From positions 124,001 to 188,000 of the forward strand of contig JAHLJZ010000011.1 of NCBI GenBank assembly GCA_025602915.1: a stretch of 64,000 bases of DNA. Reading direction: 5' to 3'. The stretch is from Paraphysoderma sedebokerense. Taxonomy: Eukaryota; Blastocladiomycota; Physodermatomycetes; Physodermatales; Physodermataceae. This document shows positions 1-11,891 of this stretch, one piece after another; the stretch's first letter is position 1; each line of letters opens with the position of its first letter. A program made the translations under genes and the position numbers. Below the pieces are notes generated by a model. That model saw only the letters and a list, made by a program, of their open reading frames with translations, made no database searches and was not told the origin of the DNA.

Positions 1-2168
1 TAATCAACCGCCACGCAAGCGTTTTTCGGAATCTCCGTCACAGTCGCCGTCGAATGCGGATAAGCGATCCAGTATCTATACTTCGCTTTCGCCCATGTCT
101 AGCATGAATATTAGAAGCATGCCGAAGTTTAAGAAAGGCGAAAAAATTCGCTCAGTCTCTATTCCCTCCGTTAAACCTCGTGAGCAACCCCTGAAGAACG
201 ACAAATCAGATGTTGATAGGGCCGAGTCAGACCATGAAAATGAGTTCAGCGTTGATAAAGGCACCAAACTTCGAAAACCTGGCAAACATCTAAAGAGAAA
301 GATAGAGTTCAGTGCGGCATCCTTGGATTACTCGTCTTCATCCGAAGCTGATAGTGGCGAGTCATCTATTAATGCTCCATCTGAATCTAACAAGAGGGAC
401 ATTGGCCTCAGTTACACCAGCAGTAGTGAATCTGAAGACAGTTCACTCCCTCTAAAGGTACTAAACCGTTCCGGCTCGAGAAAGCAAACTAGCGATACTG
501 AAACCGATGACGCATCAGTCCGATCATCGATAAGTAGCAATAAACACCTTTTCTCCAATGTTATTGTTGGGCAGAGTGATACGGAAACGGATCTTGAGGT
601 TACCAAAGTAGTCGAAAAGCCTGAATTGAAGGCGACCAAGTTGAAGAAGGGGAAGAAAGAGAAAAAGGTAACAAAACCAAAGGCCAAGGTTACTAAAAAG
701 GTTGCTGTAAAAAAGGCGAAACACATGACCCCAGAACCTGTTGTTGTTGAAAGCGCAGAAGAGAGACAGTCCAGGGAAACCAGCATCAGCATTGGATCAA
801 TGGGAGTAGATATGGCTGATGGTATTTCGGAGATCGTTGAGCCACCCGAAATTGAAGAATCAGTGGAGTCGAAGCGATGGCAATTTGATTTGCCCGGAGT
901 GAGTGATGTAAATCTCTTGACACCGGCAGTTTCCCCGACAACTAGTATTGTCACAATCCCGCCTGATGAAGAAGAGCTCAAATTGGAAAAATTCGTAAAA
1001 GAATTAGACGAATTTGAACTCAGCGGAATACATGATAATAACGATGATGAAGTGGTGAAAATGTTGGAAGAATTGGTCGAGGACGATGGAGACTTCGCCT
1101 ACCTAAAGATGGTTATTGATCAACGAAGAATAGAGGGGCTGAAGGGTTATACTGATAATCAAGAATTGGAGGAAATCAGCCAAGCTTTAAGAGGGCGCGG
1201 TCGGGGAGGTGTGTTTTATTGTCCTTTCGTTCACCTTCGGAAACTTACTAAATCTCGTTACTTGATAGAAACTCATTTCAACCCTGATGGCACCCGTCGT
1301 GAGTCTCCTGACCGCCGTCATCGCACCGGTTGCGCCCGCACCGAGGGTTACTATAAAATCCCCGAATCAGAAAAGACATACCTCAAGCGATCATCCACAC
1401 TCGATCCAAGTTTATTGTCACCTTCTCAAACGAAGATTGCAAAAGCTCATCACAACTCATCGTCTGCAGCGCCGGCGGACAAGTCACCCCATAAACCGAC
1501 TTCACGCTCCTCTCGTGTCAATCATCGAAGACTACTTGCGCATATTCAAGATACGAAGTACAATATCGGTGGTGATTCTGTGCTTGAATTCAACCAGCTT
1601 CAAGGTCGACAAAAGCGTTTGAAATTCGCGAAAAGTGGAATCCACGATTGGGGGCTTTTCGCACTGGAAAGAATTGAAAAAGACGATTTTGTCATTGAAT
1701 ACATCGGTGAAAGCATTCGACAGAAAGTTGCTGACATGAGAGAAGTGATGTATGAAAAGCAAGGGATTGGAAGCAGCTATTTGTTTAGAATTGATGAGGA
1801 TACTATTATCGATGCAACAAAATGCGGAAATTTAGCCAGATTCATTAACCATTGGTAAGTCTTAAAAGTGATGTGTGGCCAGAAGCAAGTCAAACTTGTA
1901 TTTACTCAATCTTTATTGATCTTAGTTGTGATCCTAATTGCACGGCTCGAATCATTACTGTTGATGGAAAAAAGAAAATCGTCATTTATGCTAAGTATGA
2001 CATTGAACAAGGCGAAGAAATAACTTATGACTACAAGGTATGTTCTGCTCTGTAGCCATTCTCAGTTTATCTCATTTTTGACAATTTGTTATCGATTAGT
2101 TCCCGAAAGAGGATGTGAAAATTCCGTGTTATTGTGGTGCCAAGGCCTGTAGAGGCTCCTTAAATTAG
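1..2168 (+). CDS. SET1: Histone H3 lysine-4 methyltransferase Set1, 3' part
   Basis: Catalytic subunit of COMPASS, which methylates H3K4 in the nucleus. The frame is open from base 2, so the gene starts upstream of the window; about 677 residues are visible. Exons are 2-1854, 1926-2037 and 2100-2168, all GT-AG, and the codon split by the first intron restores the Cys of FINHCCDPNC. In order: an acidic and Lys-rich disordered region, an N-SET motif ([11 protein letters not shown] near base 1330), the [10 protein letters not shown] linker, then a SET domain with [40 protein letters not shown] and the post-SET Cys cluster [13 protein letters not shown] at the very C terminus, as expected for Set1. 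The RRM of Set1 would lie upstream and is not seen. Identification is firm; the intron model is well supported by family alignment. Confidence 0.95.
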
Positions 2169-2361
2169 ACTATTATCTGTACATATACTACTGTATTTTG
2201 GATTCTCTGCTGTAACATACTTTTTTCGGCGGACATGATTTGTATCTATGTGGCCCAACTTATGAATACCAATCAATAAGATAACTTATCAATTATTAAC
2301 AATTTTGAATTTTGAAATTGCTATAATTTATTATATTACTACTTTACAATGGTTCGATCTT

Positions 2362-3364
2362 CTAAACGTTCTCTACAGGCACAGGTGGTGACACTGCGAG
2401 GGAGGAGTCACTGACCTTCTGATTTATTGCCATTGAGCTCCTCAAATATTCCTCCTCTTCATTCTCCCATAAAATCTGCTGATCTATGAACCACTTTGGG
2501 AGCTTCTCCTTCACCGGTAAAGTCACCAAATCTACGTCGAAAAGTTCGACGAACTGTTCATTGATGTAACGCGATTTGGAGGAAGCGTATGATCGGTACT
2601 GCAGTTACAGTATTAAATACCGAAGAATAACACAGAATTGAAAATTAGTCAATTAATTCATCTTTGCTTGTAACGGTGCGGTGTATGGAGGCTCGAAACC
2701 AAATTAGTGAGATACCTACCTCGACGACTATCGAATTGAAATTCCAATGCTGCAATTTCCTTAGACAACCAACAAATGTTCCAGTTTCATGAATTCCAGA
2801 TCTACCAACCAAGAATTAAATCTCGTTAAAACTTTTAAAAGTATTTACTTGCATTGTTTGCCTGACAAACATTGACAGAAGCCGGAAACACTCTGAAGTG
2901 AGAAGGAAATCATCCGACTTACGTGCAAATAACAATAACAGGATGGTAGTCTGTATTAAGTACTATTTCTAAACCTTCCTTTATAAGTTCTTCACTCACT
3001 GGTCGCCATCCAATATTCGGCTTCCATGCTTGAAGCCCCAGATGTATCTGTTGCCGTCGGTAAAAGAAATCAAAACAAAGATTAGATATAAATGTGAGCA
3101 TAACTCCGATGACATGAAAAAAAGAAGTCATTATCGACACAAAGACCCATGAAAACCAAGGACGAAAAAGGTATTACGGACAAGTTGAATCCCATTTTCC
3201 TCTAAAAAATTCATGACAGCTCGGGAAGGCACTTCCGGTGACAAGATGACAGCCGTTTTTAAATTCAAAGTCTTGATGAATGAGAAGTTTGATGGGTGAA
3301 GGGTATTAGATCGATATATATTGGGCTCAACTATACCGAATGCTTCAGGCGGAGTGAGTGACAT
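2362..3364 (-). CDS. Oca1/Siw14-like atypical dual-specificity phosphatase homologue
   Basis: A PFA-DSP family protein (yeast Oca1, Oca6, Siw14 and kin; Siw14 hydrolyses inositol pyrophosphates), about 208 aa in four exons. It starts [19 protein letters not shown], the usual entry of this fold, continues with [19 protein letters not shown] and HPVIVICT, and ends after an acidic tail in PVPVENV. The C-terminal part ([33 protein letters not shown]) is the region most like Oca1. In the spliced model the P-loop reads [10 protein letters not shown], so the catalytic Cys is present but the Arg of CX5R is replaced by Glu, which would make it a pseudophosphatase. The junction falls inside this loop, so the splice site matters; the first intron lacks an obvious GTAAGT donor. 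Family call firm, exact member less so. Confidence 0.75.
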
Positions 3365-3517
3365 TGTCAGGATTATAAACGAAAATGAATAGTGCTATGG
3401 GAGTGAAGAATTGAATTGGGTAAACGCGGAAGAACTTTCTAATTATATCTTATTTAGTTCATAGATACTTTATCAATACGCATTCTAAAATATATTCATG
3501 TACAAAATTTTTTTTTT

Positions 3518-5647
3518 TTATAATATTTCCAAGTCGCAGTGCTTGACCTTACCAATAGCGAAAATACCGGTGAGCTATCAATCATACCTAAGAAAATCGA
3601 GCATATCAAGTAACATACCTCTGGAGCGACTTTCTTGATTTTCAATTCAATCCTATCTACTTCTGCTGCCAAACTTTCTACTAAATTATTACCATAAGTG
3701 AGCAAATATTTTTCCATGTCTTGCTCCGTCTTAATTTCTTTCACTTTTTGCAATTCGTTGGTAAGATATTGAGAATATATGGAGAGTTGCGAATCGGTCA
3801 GACTAGGAGAGTTGACTGATGTCGGAATGCAGCTACGCTGGAGAAATCGCTTTGCGACAGCTTCACCGTTGAATTGGACTTCTGCTTTAAATCGGACATA
3901 TTCTGGCCCCAAAGCCGTTGATTTCACATCGTGAACCGACCTAACGAAGGAATTCAAGTTAAGTCGCGTCCCCGCTAGAAAGTTACAGAACAAGGCAAGA
4001 TAGCTACGTTACAACAGGGTCAGCCAGCATCGCATTGACGATGCGCTTCTGCCGATCTAAGGGCATCGATGTCTCTACAAGCAAGGATATATTTCTTTTT
4101 ATGAGGAATGACGCCACTCCTCCTAGAAGCAATCCAATAGTAATGGACCCAACTGAGTCGAAAACCGGATTTTCAAAATAGTAGGAAAGGCCTAAGCAAG
4201 AAGAAGCTAGTACTATTCCGGTTACAGACGCACAGTCTTCCAATAAGACTTGCACGGCAGATGGATCGGCCCCGGTTTTAACTAACATGATTGGAAAATT
4301 ATGTGAGTCCGGTTTAATTTATCATTAAATAACAGAGCAACCTACTGTATTCCATAACTGTAACGTTACTTGCAGCAGCGCTGGCCTGAACTTGTTTAAA
4401 AGCCATTGTCATGGTCCCTAGATAGACGATGAGCTCTTTCTCCCTTGCTTTGGTGAGGAAAGAAAAGAGCGCACCTCCTTCAAAAAGTAAACTTCCACCT
4501 AAAACTGCGAACGCAACCCATACGTCCTCCATGGGACTCGGATGATACAACCCAGAAATTCCATGATATAAACTTGCTCCGCATCCCAGGAAGAAAATAC
4601 CAACACCAGAGACCAGGGCCCAAGCATACCGCTCCCGAGAGAACCCGTAAGGGTGCAGCGGATCCGGATCTCGGACTGATCTGTCGGAAAGAAAGGAAAT
4701 CAAATGAGATCCACAAAACTATACGACGAGGCGACTAATACAATACTGACCTTGTTATTCCCCAAAAAAGAAGACACTCATTCATCAGATCAGCCAACGA
4801 ATGTATTCCCTCGGAAAACATTGATGCTGAACCTGTCTGCATTGCAGCTGCAAACTTCATGCACATGATTGAAAAATTACTGAGATCAAAAATAGTTAGG
4901 ATCTTGACCGAGGATATGATGGATAAGACAAAGCGATCTACCTAGCCATAGCCGTTAATACCACTTTCGTTGACCCATGCAAGATCTTTTGTCGTTTGGC
5001 TTTTTCTCGCACTACGGTCGTTCAAGGGTCAGGTCGTGCAGTGGGTACCAAATTAGGAAATTATTGTACCTTCAAGTGCTTCATGCCTATCGTGCTTTTC
5101 CAACGACTTTAATTGTCCAATATTTGCGGCTGATTCTAGAAGGGTAGATAACAATACATCAGCATTTAGTTCTTTCGGCAGTAAAAGAATTGTCGGTCGA
5201 AGCGCCGGATAATGAATGAAGAATTCAACGATCTTATGAACTATAAGAAAATATAGAACAGCTATATTTCGGCACCATACCATCCACATGACATTCTCCT
5301 GCAACAACTGCACTTTCATCGGTTCCAGAATAATTAGTATTGAAAAAATTAAAAGAGGAACTGCCTGGTTTGGTTCGATCTGGGTTGACTATGGAGCCGG
5401 GTTTGGTTGTATCTAATGAATTAGGAGTGCTATGGAAAAGTCTTAAACTGGATTCTATCGGAAGGAGACGAGAAGCTGCTCCAGCTGAACTTGGAACATT
5501 TGATATTGATCGGAGAGAAAGTTGTGTAGGTACTGTTAACAGCGGCAACCGTTCGAAGTTGGATCGGTGACATAGCGGCACAGAGCGTTTCTGTAATTCT
5601 CTTATAGATTTATGAATGCAAAAATGTAATCTTGCATTGACTATCAT
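3518..5647 (-). CDS. SLC30A9: Mitochondrial zinc transporter, SLC30A9/ZnT9 type (cation diffusion facilitator)
   Basis: CDF-family transporter of the ZnT9 branch, which in animals exports zinc from mitochondria. The N terminus (about 50 residues after ATG at 5647) is rich in Arg, Ser and Leu and nearly free of acid, a good presequence. Helix 2 carries FSEGIHSLADLMNE with the HxxxD metal site, followed by the ZnT9 signature RDPDPLHPYGFSRERYAW. The fourth to sixth helices follow (LLEDCASVTGIVLASSCLGL, GSITIGLLLGGVASFLI). The C-terminal domain has SVHDVKSTALGPEYVRFKAEVQFNG and ends in EVDRIELKIKKVAPEVKHCDLEIL, almost the vertebrate ending; the last exon is only 3518-3547. It is split by about seven introns. 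The family is firm, direction of transport is inferred from homologues. Confidence 0.9.
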
Positions 5648-5894
5648 TTTGAAACTTAAAAGTATTGAAAATCAATACGGATATAATCTCAACAGTAGGA
5701 GATCCGTTGTGGACAGAGGCCGGGACGAACGAGGGACTATTCCGTCGGTCCGTCCGCGGTTTGCCTGGCAACCAAGGCATTTTTTACATAAATTAAAATT
5801 CCAACGAAGATTGGTTACTTTCATATGACAACTGATAACTATTTTATTTTTAATTACTATCAAAATAGTTATTATGGTTATGAAATAAATTACA
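5648..5894. other. Intergenic region upstream of SLC30A9
   Basis: This 247-bp gap lies between the start of the zinc transporter gene and the stop of UTP12, both on the minus strand. It is the promoter of the transporter gene. It contains one imperfect X-box-like site listed separately; no ORF of interest. Confidence 0.5.
5759..5772. promoter_or_regulatory. Imperfect RFX X-box-like motif
   Basis: The bases GTTTGCCTGGCAAC form two RFX half-sites: the right one (GGCAAC) is perfect, the left one (TTTGCC) has one mismatch to GTTGCC, spacing 1. It lies about 112 bp upstream of the SLC30A9 ATG. Weak on its own. Confidence 0.3.
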
Positions 5895-8800
5895 TCAGAA
5901 ATCCATGACGCTGCGGGCTTCGTGCTCTCTCTTAATATACTTCATGGCCGCCAGATTATAGCCAATTGTGTCCTGTAGGAGTCAAAGAGACAACGGTTAG
6001 ATGCTTCTCCTAGCAGGTCCAGCAAGAACATTATTGAAATATACCTTATTTTTAGTTAGAACTTCTCGAAGGCTCATTTGCAGTGAAACTAACACTGGTC
6101 GCATGATTCGGTTGGACACAATTTGATTATGGTGCACTTTCAAAAGATAGAACAGGATTCGGCACGTTAGAGGAATATTCCAACCCTAGAATATAAAAAC
6201 TGTCAAATAAAGTCGCTACAGGAAGTTCTTGTGAAAAGATAACGAACCATCTTCGCCCATTTGTTGAGGAAATTGAGTAATGTCACAACGCGACTGAAGG
6301 GAATAACGAGTAAAGCTTGTTCCAACTCGGTGCTTTTAATCCTCTCTACCACACCGAAGACGTATTCTTCTATCGAAATATTTCCAAGAGCTACCAACAT
6401 TGGATTTTTGGGTGGTGCACCTTCTTGGGGGGATTCTAAGTAAAGCTTCAACTTCGTCTCTTCAGATTCGGCTAGTTCTAACGCCTCTAAGATGCGTTCA
6501 CCAGCTTTAAGGGACGTGACTGTCGGTTTGGATGCTTCTTCAGAATCAGCATTTTCGTTGGTCAAGGCTGACTCTACGATGTCGTCCATTTCGCGCTCCC
6601 GCTCTTCCTCTAAGAATAACTGGAAAGACAGAACGACGTCAGAATATTTTCAAGATTCAGCGTAAATTAGCTAGTAAACACACCTGTTCGTCAGTCTTTT
6701 CCCAAATTCTAATGGACCTATCGTGGGACGTCGACGCAACAAAATTGCCGTACTTGGCGATGGCTAGAGCCCACACCTCACTCTGATGCCCTTCAAGTTT
6801 CATGATATTTTCAAACTAACCAGAATGTCAGTTTTGAGTCGAAGTGAAATGAGTACGTTTTAGTATTACTACACACCTTATCTCCATCCCAATACTTGAT
6901 AGTCTTGTCTTTGGAAGCCGTAAAAAAATAATGAGTGCCCCATACAAATTGTACATGCATGATACTATCGTCGTGGGCGAATATTGATTTGTGACAATCA
7001 CCGAAATCCAGGCCCCACAATTTGACATTTTTGTCTGCACTGCTCGTCACCAACAGAGAATTGTCGGAGGAGATATCCATAGAAAGAACCGGCAACTACA
7101 TCGATGTCAGTACACATAACCAAGAACAGAGCACTCAAAATTGCGCATGACAAACCTTATGCCCATATAAACTCAAAAAGAATTTGAGTGTGTCATGATA
7201 GAATACTTTGACTGTGGCATCCAATAGCGACACGGCTATCAAATTCTGATTTGGGCTGTATCGCACACACAGAACTTCATCCGTCATTTTTAACGTACGC
7301 ATATGGATTAATGTCAACCTTGTTTTCGATTTCTCATTGCTAATTTTGCTGGGACTTTCATCGGCTTCATCATCGTCTTTCACCATGGCAAAATCCCAAA
7401 ATTTTACGTCCTTGTCCGCGGAGCCGGTCACCAATCCGCGCTTATCCGGTCGTATCTGTAGAGTCCACAATGCGCCGGAGTGGGCTTGTATGGATTCAAC
7501 CAAAGTTGAAGAAGATAGAGAGTATAACTCCAATGCACCACTTTTTGTTCCGATAATTATCTAAATTAATACTAGCCTTTAGTATGGATATTACACCGTT
7601 GAGTTTCACAAACGTAAACTTACGAAACGATTTCCTGGAACAAAGGCAGCACATAGCGCATAACCACATTCCATACTCCGAATACAACTGCCAGTTCGCA
7701 CGTTCCACACTTTTATTAAGTTTGTTCCAGCAGTTACCAGCATCTCATCATCACTACTCAGCGCTAAAGTGCGAACGTCACCTCGATGCCCCGGAAGATC
7801 TATTGCATGCAACTTCGAAGGAACATTCGGTTCGGAAGATCTTGATTTAGGTGGATTGTGTAACGAGTAGGCTTCGAGTGAATTGTTTGATAATGACAGA
7901 AGAAACTGGGTGCTCTCATTCTTCCCGAGCGACAATGGCTGAAAGTCAAACGACCTCGCCTTTGCATGTGTCCTAATGACTTGGAAGGAAGATATCTCGT
8001 CTGCCAATGTTACTTCCAGCTTTGAGTCATCTATCCCTATGTCGTTTGACCCATCATTAGCTTTAGAGGAAATTTTCTCCTTTATACGCTTCCTTCGTCG
8101 GTTTAGTTTCTTTTTCAACTCCTGTCCAGTTCTAATTTTGAAGATTTCGACGACCTTATCTGCAGCTTGAACAGCAAAATATTTGCCGTTGGGGTGAAAT
8201 TGTAGAGTAACTACACGATCTTTGCTTTGGCGTTGCAGTGAGCCGTAAAAAGTTATCGCTCGCCGCTGAATTTCGCCGTCGATGGCCATATTGGTAGAAT
8301 CCGATTCTCCTCTTTCCGAGTCAGGCGAATCCAGCAACTTCTGTGCGAGTTCCAAATCCAATTTCCATACTTTTAGTTCAGAGTCAGCACCGCCAGTAAC
8401 AAGCATACATGAGCTCTTGATCGGCACATTCATCGAAAGACTGTCGTTTTCTGCCTCTTCCGACGAGATGTATCTCAGATCCATACTCCAAACTTCAGCT
8501 CTATGTGCGACCAATGTCTCTACACAATGAGTAGTCGACAAATCCCACAGTTTCACTAAAGTGTCTTTAGATGAGGAAATAATATGTGTGGGGGTCATAT
8601 CATGCGGATATTTGGTTGAGATGAAATGAAGGGAAGTGACTTGATCCTTGTGTCCCTTTAATCGATGTAAACCCATTTCACCCACTACATCCCAAATAAT
8701 AATATCAGTATCTTTCCCACCAGAAGCTAATCGTGAACCTGATGCATCAAAGCAAAGGGCTGTAACAGCCCCTCTGTGTCCATTGAAAGTCACAATAGAA

Positions 8801-9242
8801 ACATCTGAATGAAGATTCCAGAGCCGAATCGAGCCGTCATCATACCTTGATACTTTAAGTCAGTTTCTGTTGTAAATAAAAACACCCATAAATATTGGGA
8901 AAGACCTACCCAACGGCAAAAGTATCTTGAATTGGACTTCTCATTATGCAAGTGACTTCTGCTTTATTCTCCGACTCATGCCATCGTCTGATCTGATTAG
9001 AGAAAGTATCAACGCATCAGTTATCAGAAAATTTTACTGATGTTATATATATATTCGAAACAAAAACACATAAGAAACGATTAACGTACTATGGAACCCT
9101 TTTTGAGATCCCAGACAATGACATCCTCCAAAGCGGGAGCGACGGCAAATTTGCCTGAATGGTCGTAAACGACATTCGAATGTGTTGAGGCAATGACGCC
9201 AAAAACTCCAGCTGGCAAATATCGTAAGTATGACTTGACCAT
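5895..9242 (-). CDS. UTP12: U3 snoRNP / SSU processome WD40 protein Utp12 (Dip2, WDR3)
   Basis: Nucleolar component of the UTP-B subcomplex needed for 18S rRNA maturation. The ATG at 9242 gives [19 protein letters not shown], the conserved Utp12 start; an upstream in-frame ATG at 9311 was not chosen for that reason. Two tandem WD40 propellers follow (for example [86 protein letters not shown]), then the C-terminal Utp12 helical domain beginning near [16 protein letters not shown] and ending in [16 protein letters not shown]. About ten introns break it. Length and motif order fit the family, so the call is firm. No link in function to the membrane protein gene that lies divergently next to it. 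Confidence 0.93.
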
Positions 9243-9821
9243 GTGTGAGAATTTGAAAACCAATTGAAGATGAAATAGTGCTGTACTAAATCGGAAGTGG
9301 GCAGAAAACATTGATTACTATAGCACGTGAGCGTATCCAGGGAGGAAGTAGTCGTGTCATCGTAGACTGCATCTGCCGTGCAAATACTGTTCAGCCAGAA
9401 ATGGGTGCATCGCTCGCTATCGACTTTGAAATGATATAAAATTCCACTTTATACTTTATGGTCACATTCTCATGTATATGATACAATATCGCGTAGAAGC
9501 ACTTTAGCATTTTTTGAAATGGAGGCGACAGAGTCCTGAAGCTGTCGAGACTACTTTGCATCATGCTGTCGTTTTAGAATAGAACATACTTCATCAGAAT
9601 GACCACAGACGCACAGAATTTAAGACCGTGAAGTCTGGCCTTGGACGATAGCAAATGTCAAAGAAAGCTATTGCCTTGAAGCGTCAGCAACGATTGTTTA
9701 AATTCTGAAGTCACTGACCGACATACTGCCGACATTTTGACCTCTTTACCCCTTAAAGGCTAGGCTTGCGTATTTCGACAGTTTTCACAACGTAGTTGCG
9801 TTTGGGGAAATCTCGATATGT

Positions 9822-9835
9822 GTTGCCGTGGCAAC
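9822..9835. promoter_or_regulatory. RFX X-box (GTTGCC-GT-GGCAAC)
   Basis: Two perfect inverted half-sites, GTTGCC and GGCAAC, spaced by two bases, match the X-box consensus bound by RFX winged-helix factors. It lies about 390 bp upstream of the seven-helix gene at 10226 and 580 bp upstream of UTP12. RFX factors control ciliary genes in animals and the DNA-damage regulon (Crt1/Rfx1) in yeast; which role applies here is unknown. Confidence 0.55.
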
Positions 9836-9901
9836 GAATTGTTCAGTCAGGGCCCAGGGGTATCGATAAACTCTTACAAGTCGAAGGACATCAGCCGCAA
9901 T

Positions 9902-9948
9902 GTGAAGGGGAAAGTGGGCCAGCCAAGTTTTGAGACCAAACTAGCCAA
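9902..9948 (-). repeat. Inverted 47-bp copy of 10635-10681
   Basis: Reads as the exact reverse complement of coding bases 10635-10681 of the adjacent seven-helix gene (the part for LASLVSKLGWPTFPF). It shares its last two A bases with the next copied block, a two-base microhomology at the junction. Confidence 0.9.
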
Positions 9949-10001
9949 AAAACTTTACGGTTTCGACGCATTTCGTGGAGGTCAGGATTCGCGAGATTAC
10001 C
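9947..10001 (-). repeat. Inverted 55-bp copy of 10319-10373
   Basis: Exact reverse complement of coding bases 10319-10373 of the same seven-helix gene (the part for NLANPDLHEMRRNRKVFF). It matches this gene and not the diverged paralogue at 16630, so it was copied from its close neighbour. Confidence 0.9.
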
Positions 10002-10051
10002 TAAACGACATTCGAATGTGTTGAGGCAATGACGCCAAAAACTCCAGCTGG
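10002..10051 (+). repeat. Direct 50-bp copy of 9166-9215 (UTP12 first coding exon)
   Basis: Identical in the same orientation to 9166-9215, part of the first coding exon of UTP12. It abuts the preceding inverted block with no gap, so 9902-10051 is made wholly of three pieces taken from within about 750 bp on either side. Confidence 0.9.
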
Positions 10052-10225
10052 TACGTGCGATCCATTTACAACGATAACGATAACGATAACATGTGTGAAT
10101 TGTAATTCACTCTCAGGGGCCAGCACGTCGACTGGTCGAGTGTGTCGAATGTTGCAAACGACGGAAGTGCATAAATTCAGTCGTCTTCTCCCTTCTCAAT
10201 GTTATCGATTACAAAATAGGTCATA

Positions 10226-11199
10226 ATGTCAACAGGAACAAATTGTGCAGTTGCAACCCCACCGATAACTGTACTACAAACTGGATTATTCCTTGGTCTC
10301 GCAATCAAGTTATGCTTCGGTAATCTCGCGAATCCTGACCTCCACGAAATGCGTCGAAACCGTAAAGTTTTTTTCTCCGTAATTATCGGTAGTATTAGTT
10401 GCTTGTGTTACTACATCTTCGCTGCTCCGGCGTTTACTTTTGGATTCTCGCCTGCTACTCAGCACATGTTCAGCTCCATTTTCTGGTTTCAAGCCGCGAA
10501 TGACTTCTGCTTGTTTGTTCTATTGTTGGAGAGACTCCTGCCAGTTCTAAATATCCGTCAGACATCTTACCGAAACAGGAGAGTCAGTTCTCAAAGTCGT
10601 TGTTCCATTTGTTCTTGTTTCCTCTCAAGTCACCTTGGCTAGTTTGGTCTCAAAACTTGGCTGGCCCACTTTCCCCTTCACTCTCGAAGAATTTAAAATG
10701 CTCAACGATATTTCTGCGGTCAATGTAATGATTGGACTCGGGTGCAACATCATTCTTACCGTTCTGTTCTTGAGAGCGCTTACCACGCATCGCGATGGAA
10801 GCTTCTTCGCTATCGTCATGAGCAACCAACGCGAGTGGGCTCAATTACTATTCGATTTTTCAGTAGGCATTATCTTGGTTTTCTGTCGATTAATCACCTA
10901 TGGTGGAGGAGCCGCGGCTATGCCTCCAGCGTTGGGGTATTTCACAGGAATGGCATATCCGGTAGGCGTTTTTTTACTTCTTAGTCCAAAAGACCAAAAC
11001 TTATTGAAATTTCTGACCTTGTGAATTTCCTGCCTCACCTTAGATTGTTATCCTCACTACGTACAAGAATTCTATATTTATTACTCGCCATGTCGCGAAG
11101 GAAATCTTGCAGACAAATCTCTCAGTCAATCCTAAAACCAACACTCAATCCACTCCACAAACCAGAACAACAGCAATCGTATCAAGTGGGACCCACTAA
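10226..11199 (+). pseudogene. Seven-helix membrane protein, copy 1, with one frameshift
   Basis: Paralogue of the gene at 16630. Exon 1 is 10226-10961, exon 2 is 11044-11199, same intron position as the paralogue. The ATG gives MSTGTNCAVATPPITVLQTGLFLGLAIKLCFGNL. Comparison with copy 2 shows one extra base near 10560-10562 (CGTCAGACAT here, CGTCAACAT there), after which the frame continues as VVVPFVLVSSQVTLASLVSKLGW to the end. Apart from that single shift both frames are open and conserved, ending IVILTTYKNSIFITRHVAKEILQ plus a Ser/Thr-rich tail. It is therefore either a very young pseudogene, an error in the assembly, or a case needing recoding. Function not recognised; seven predicted helices suggest a receptor-like protein. 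Confidence 0.65.
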
Positions 11200-11891
11200 A
11201 ACATAGCTTGACAATTAATGAATTTAGTATATTTATTGGCTAAAATTTGATTTTTTTCTTTTCAGTCTTCTATGTCTCATTACTTCTGCTGTGCCCTTGA
11301 TTTTAAATAAAAAGTCACCACGACAGTGATTATCAAGTGTTGGACCAAGTGTTCACATTGAGGGGAATATTTGGACAGTAAATTGATCTCTACTGTATTG
11401 ATGTACTTTTAATTAACGCGAAAAGATAAAAGATCAAATTCAGTGAACTAATAAACAAATAGTAATAAGTGGAGAAATGTAATCTAGCTGTAGGCTGTCA
11501 TAAGTCACGAAACGAGCTTTAATAGTTCAAGTATTAATGTCCACTTCTGCAATTCTGGCCATAGTTGTTTGCCGATGTAATTGTTGATACGTGAATTGCT
11601 ATGAATGGGGTGTATTAATATGTGGAGAATTTGTGTAGTTTGCCATGAAAGAGCGAGAAATGAAGAATGGTGGTTGAAAGCAGTTGCAGTTGACAAGACA
11701 AATTGATCGATGTAAATAGATAAACTTTATTGAATGAGGTAACAATAATAAATGGGGGATTGATCTTGGGCTTTGGCGCCATTTTGATCCGCGTAAAACT
11801 TTCCCAAACATAAGTCCGCAAATTCTATCAAATTTACGTTCATTGAGGGATTTACACCAAATCCCCTTTATGACATACCCTAGGTAAATCA
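11200..11891. other. Intergenic, no gene seen
   Basis: 692 bp of AT-rich sequence between copy 1 of the seven-helix gene and the WD40 gene. Short minus-strand ORFs at 11599-11943 overlap the start of the WD40 gene and have no recognisable domain. It should contain the WD40 gene promoter. Confidence 0.5.

Larger units (their letters stand above)
9243..10225. other. Divergent intergenic region with gene-fragment patchwork
   Basis: The 983-bp gap between the divergent starts of UTP12 and the first seven-helix gene. It holds a perfect X-box (9822-9835), a 150-bp patchwork of copied neighbouring sequence (9902-10051), an imperfect hexamer tandem repeat of GATAAC around 10070-10091, and a TATA-like ATAAAT shortly before the 10226 ATG. 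Short ORFs here look like chance. Confidence 0.6.

Noticed and set aside
412-981. 189-codon minus-strand ORF inside SET1
   Set aside because: It is antisense to a low-complexity coding region, with Ser-rich composition mirrored from the sense strand; no domain.
10070-10091. GATAAC repeat as a possible CRISPR-like or regulatory array
   Set aside because: Only three to four units of a hexamer; an ordinary microsatellite.
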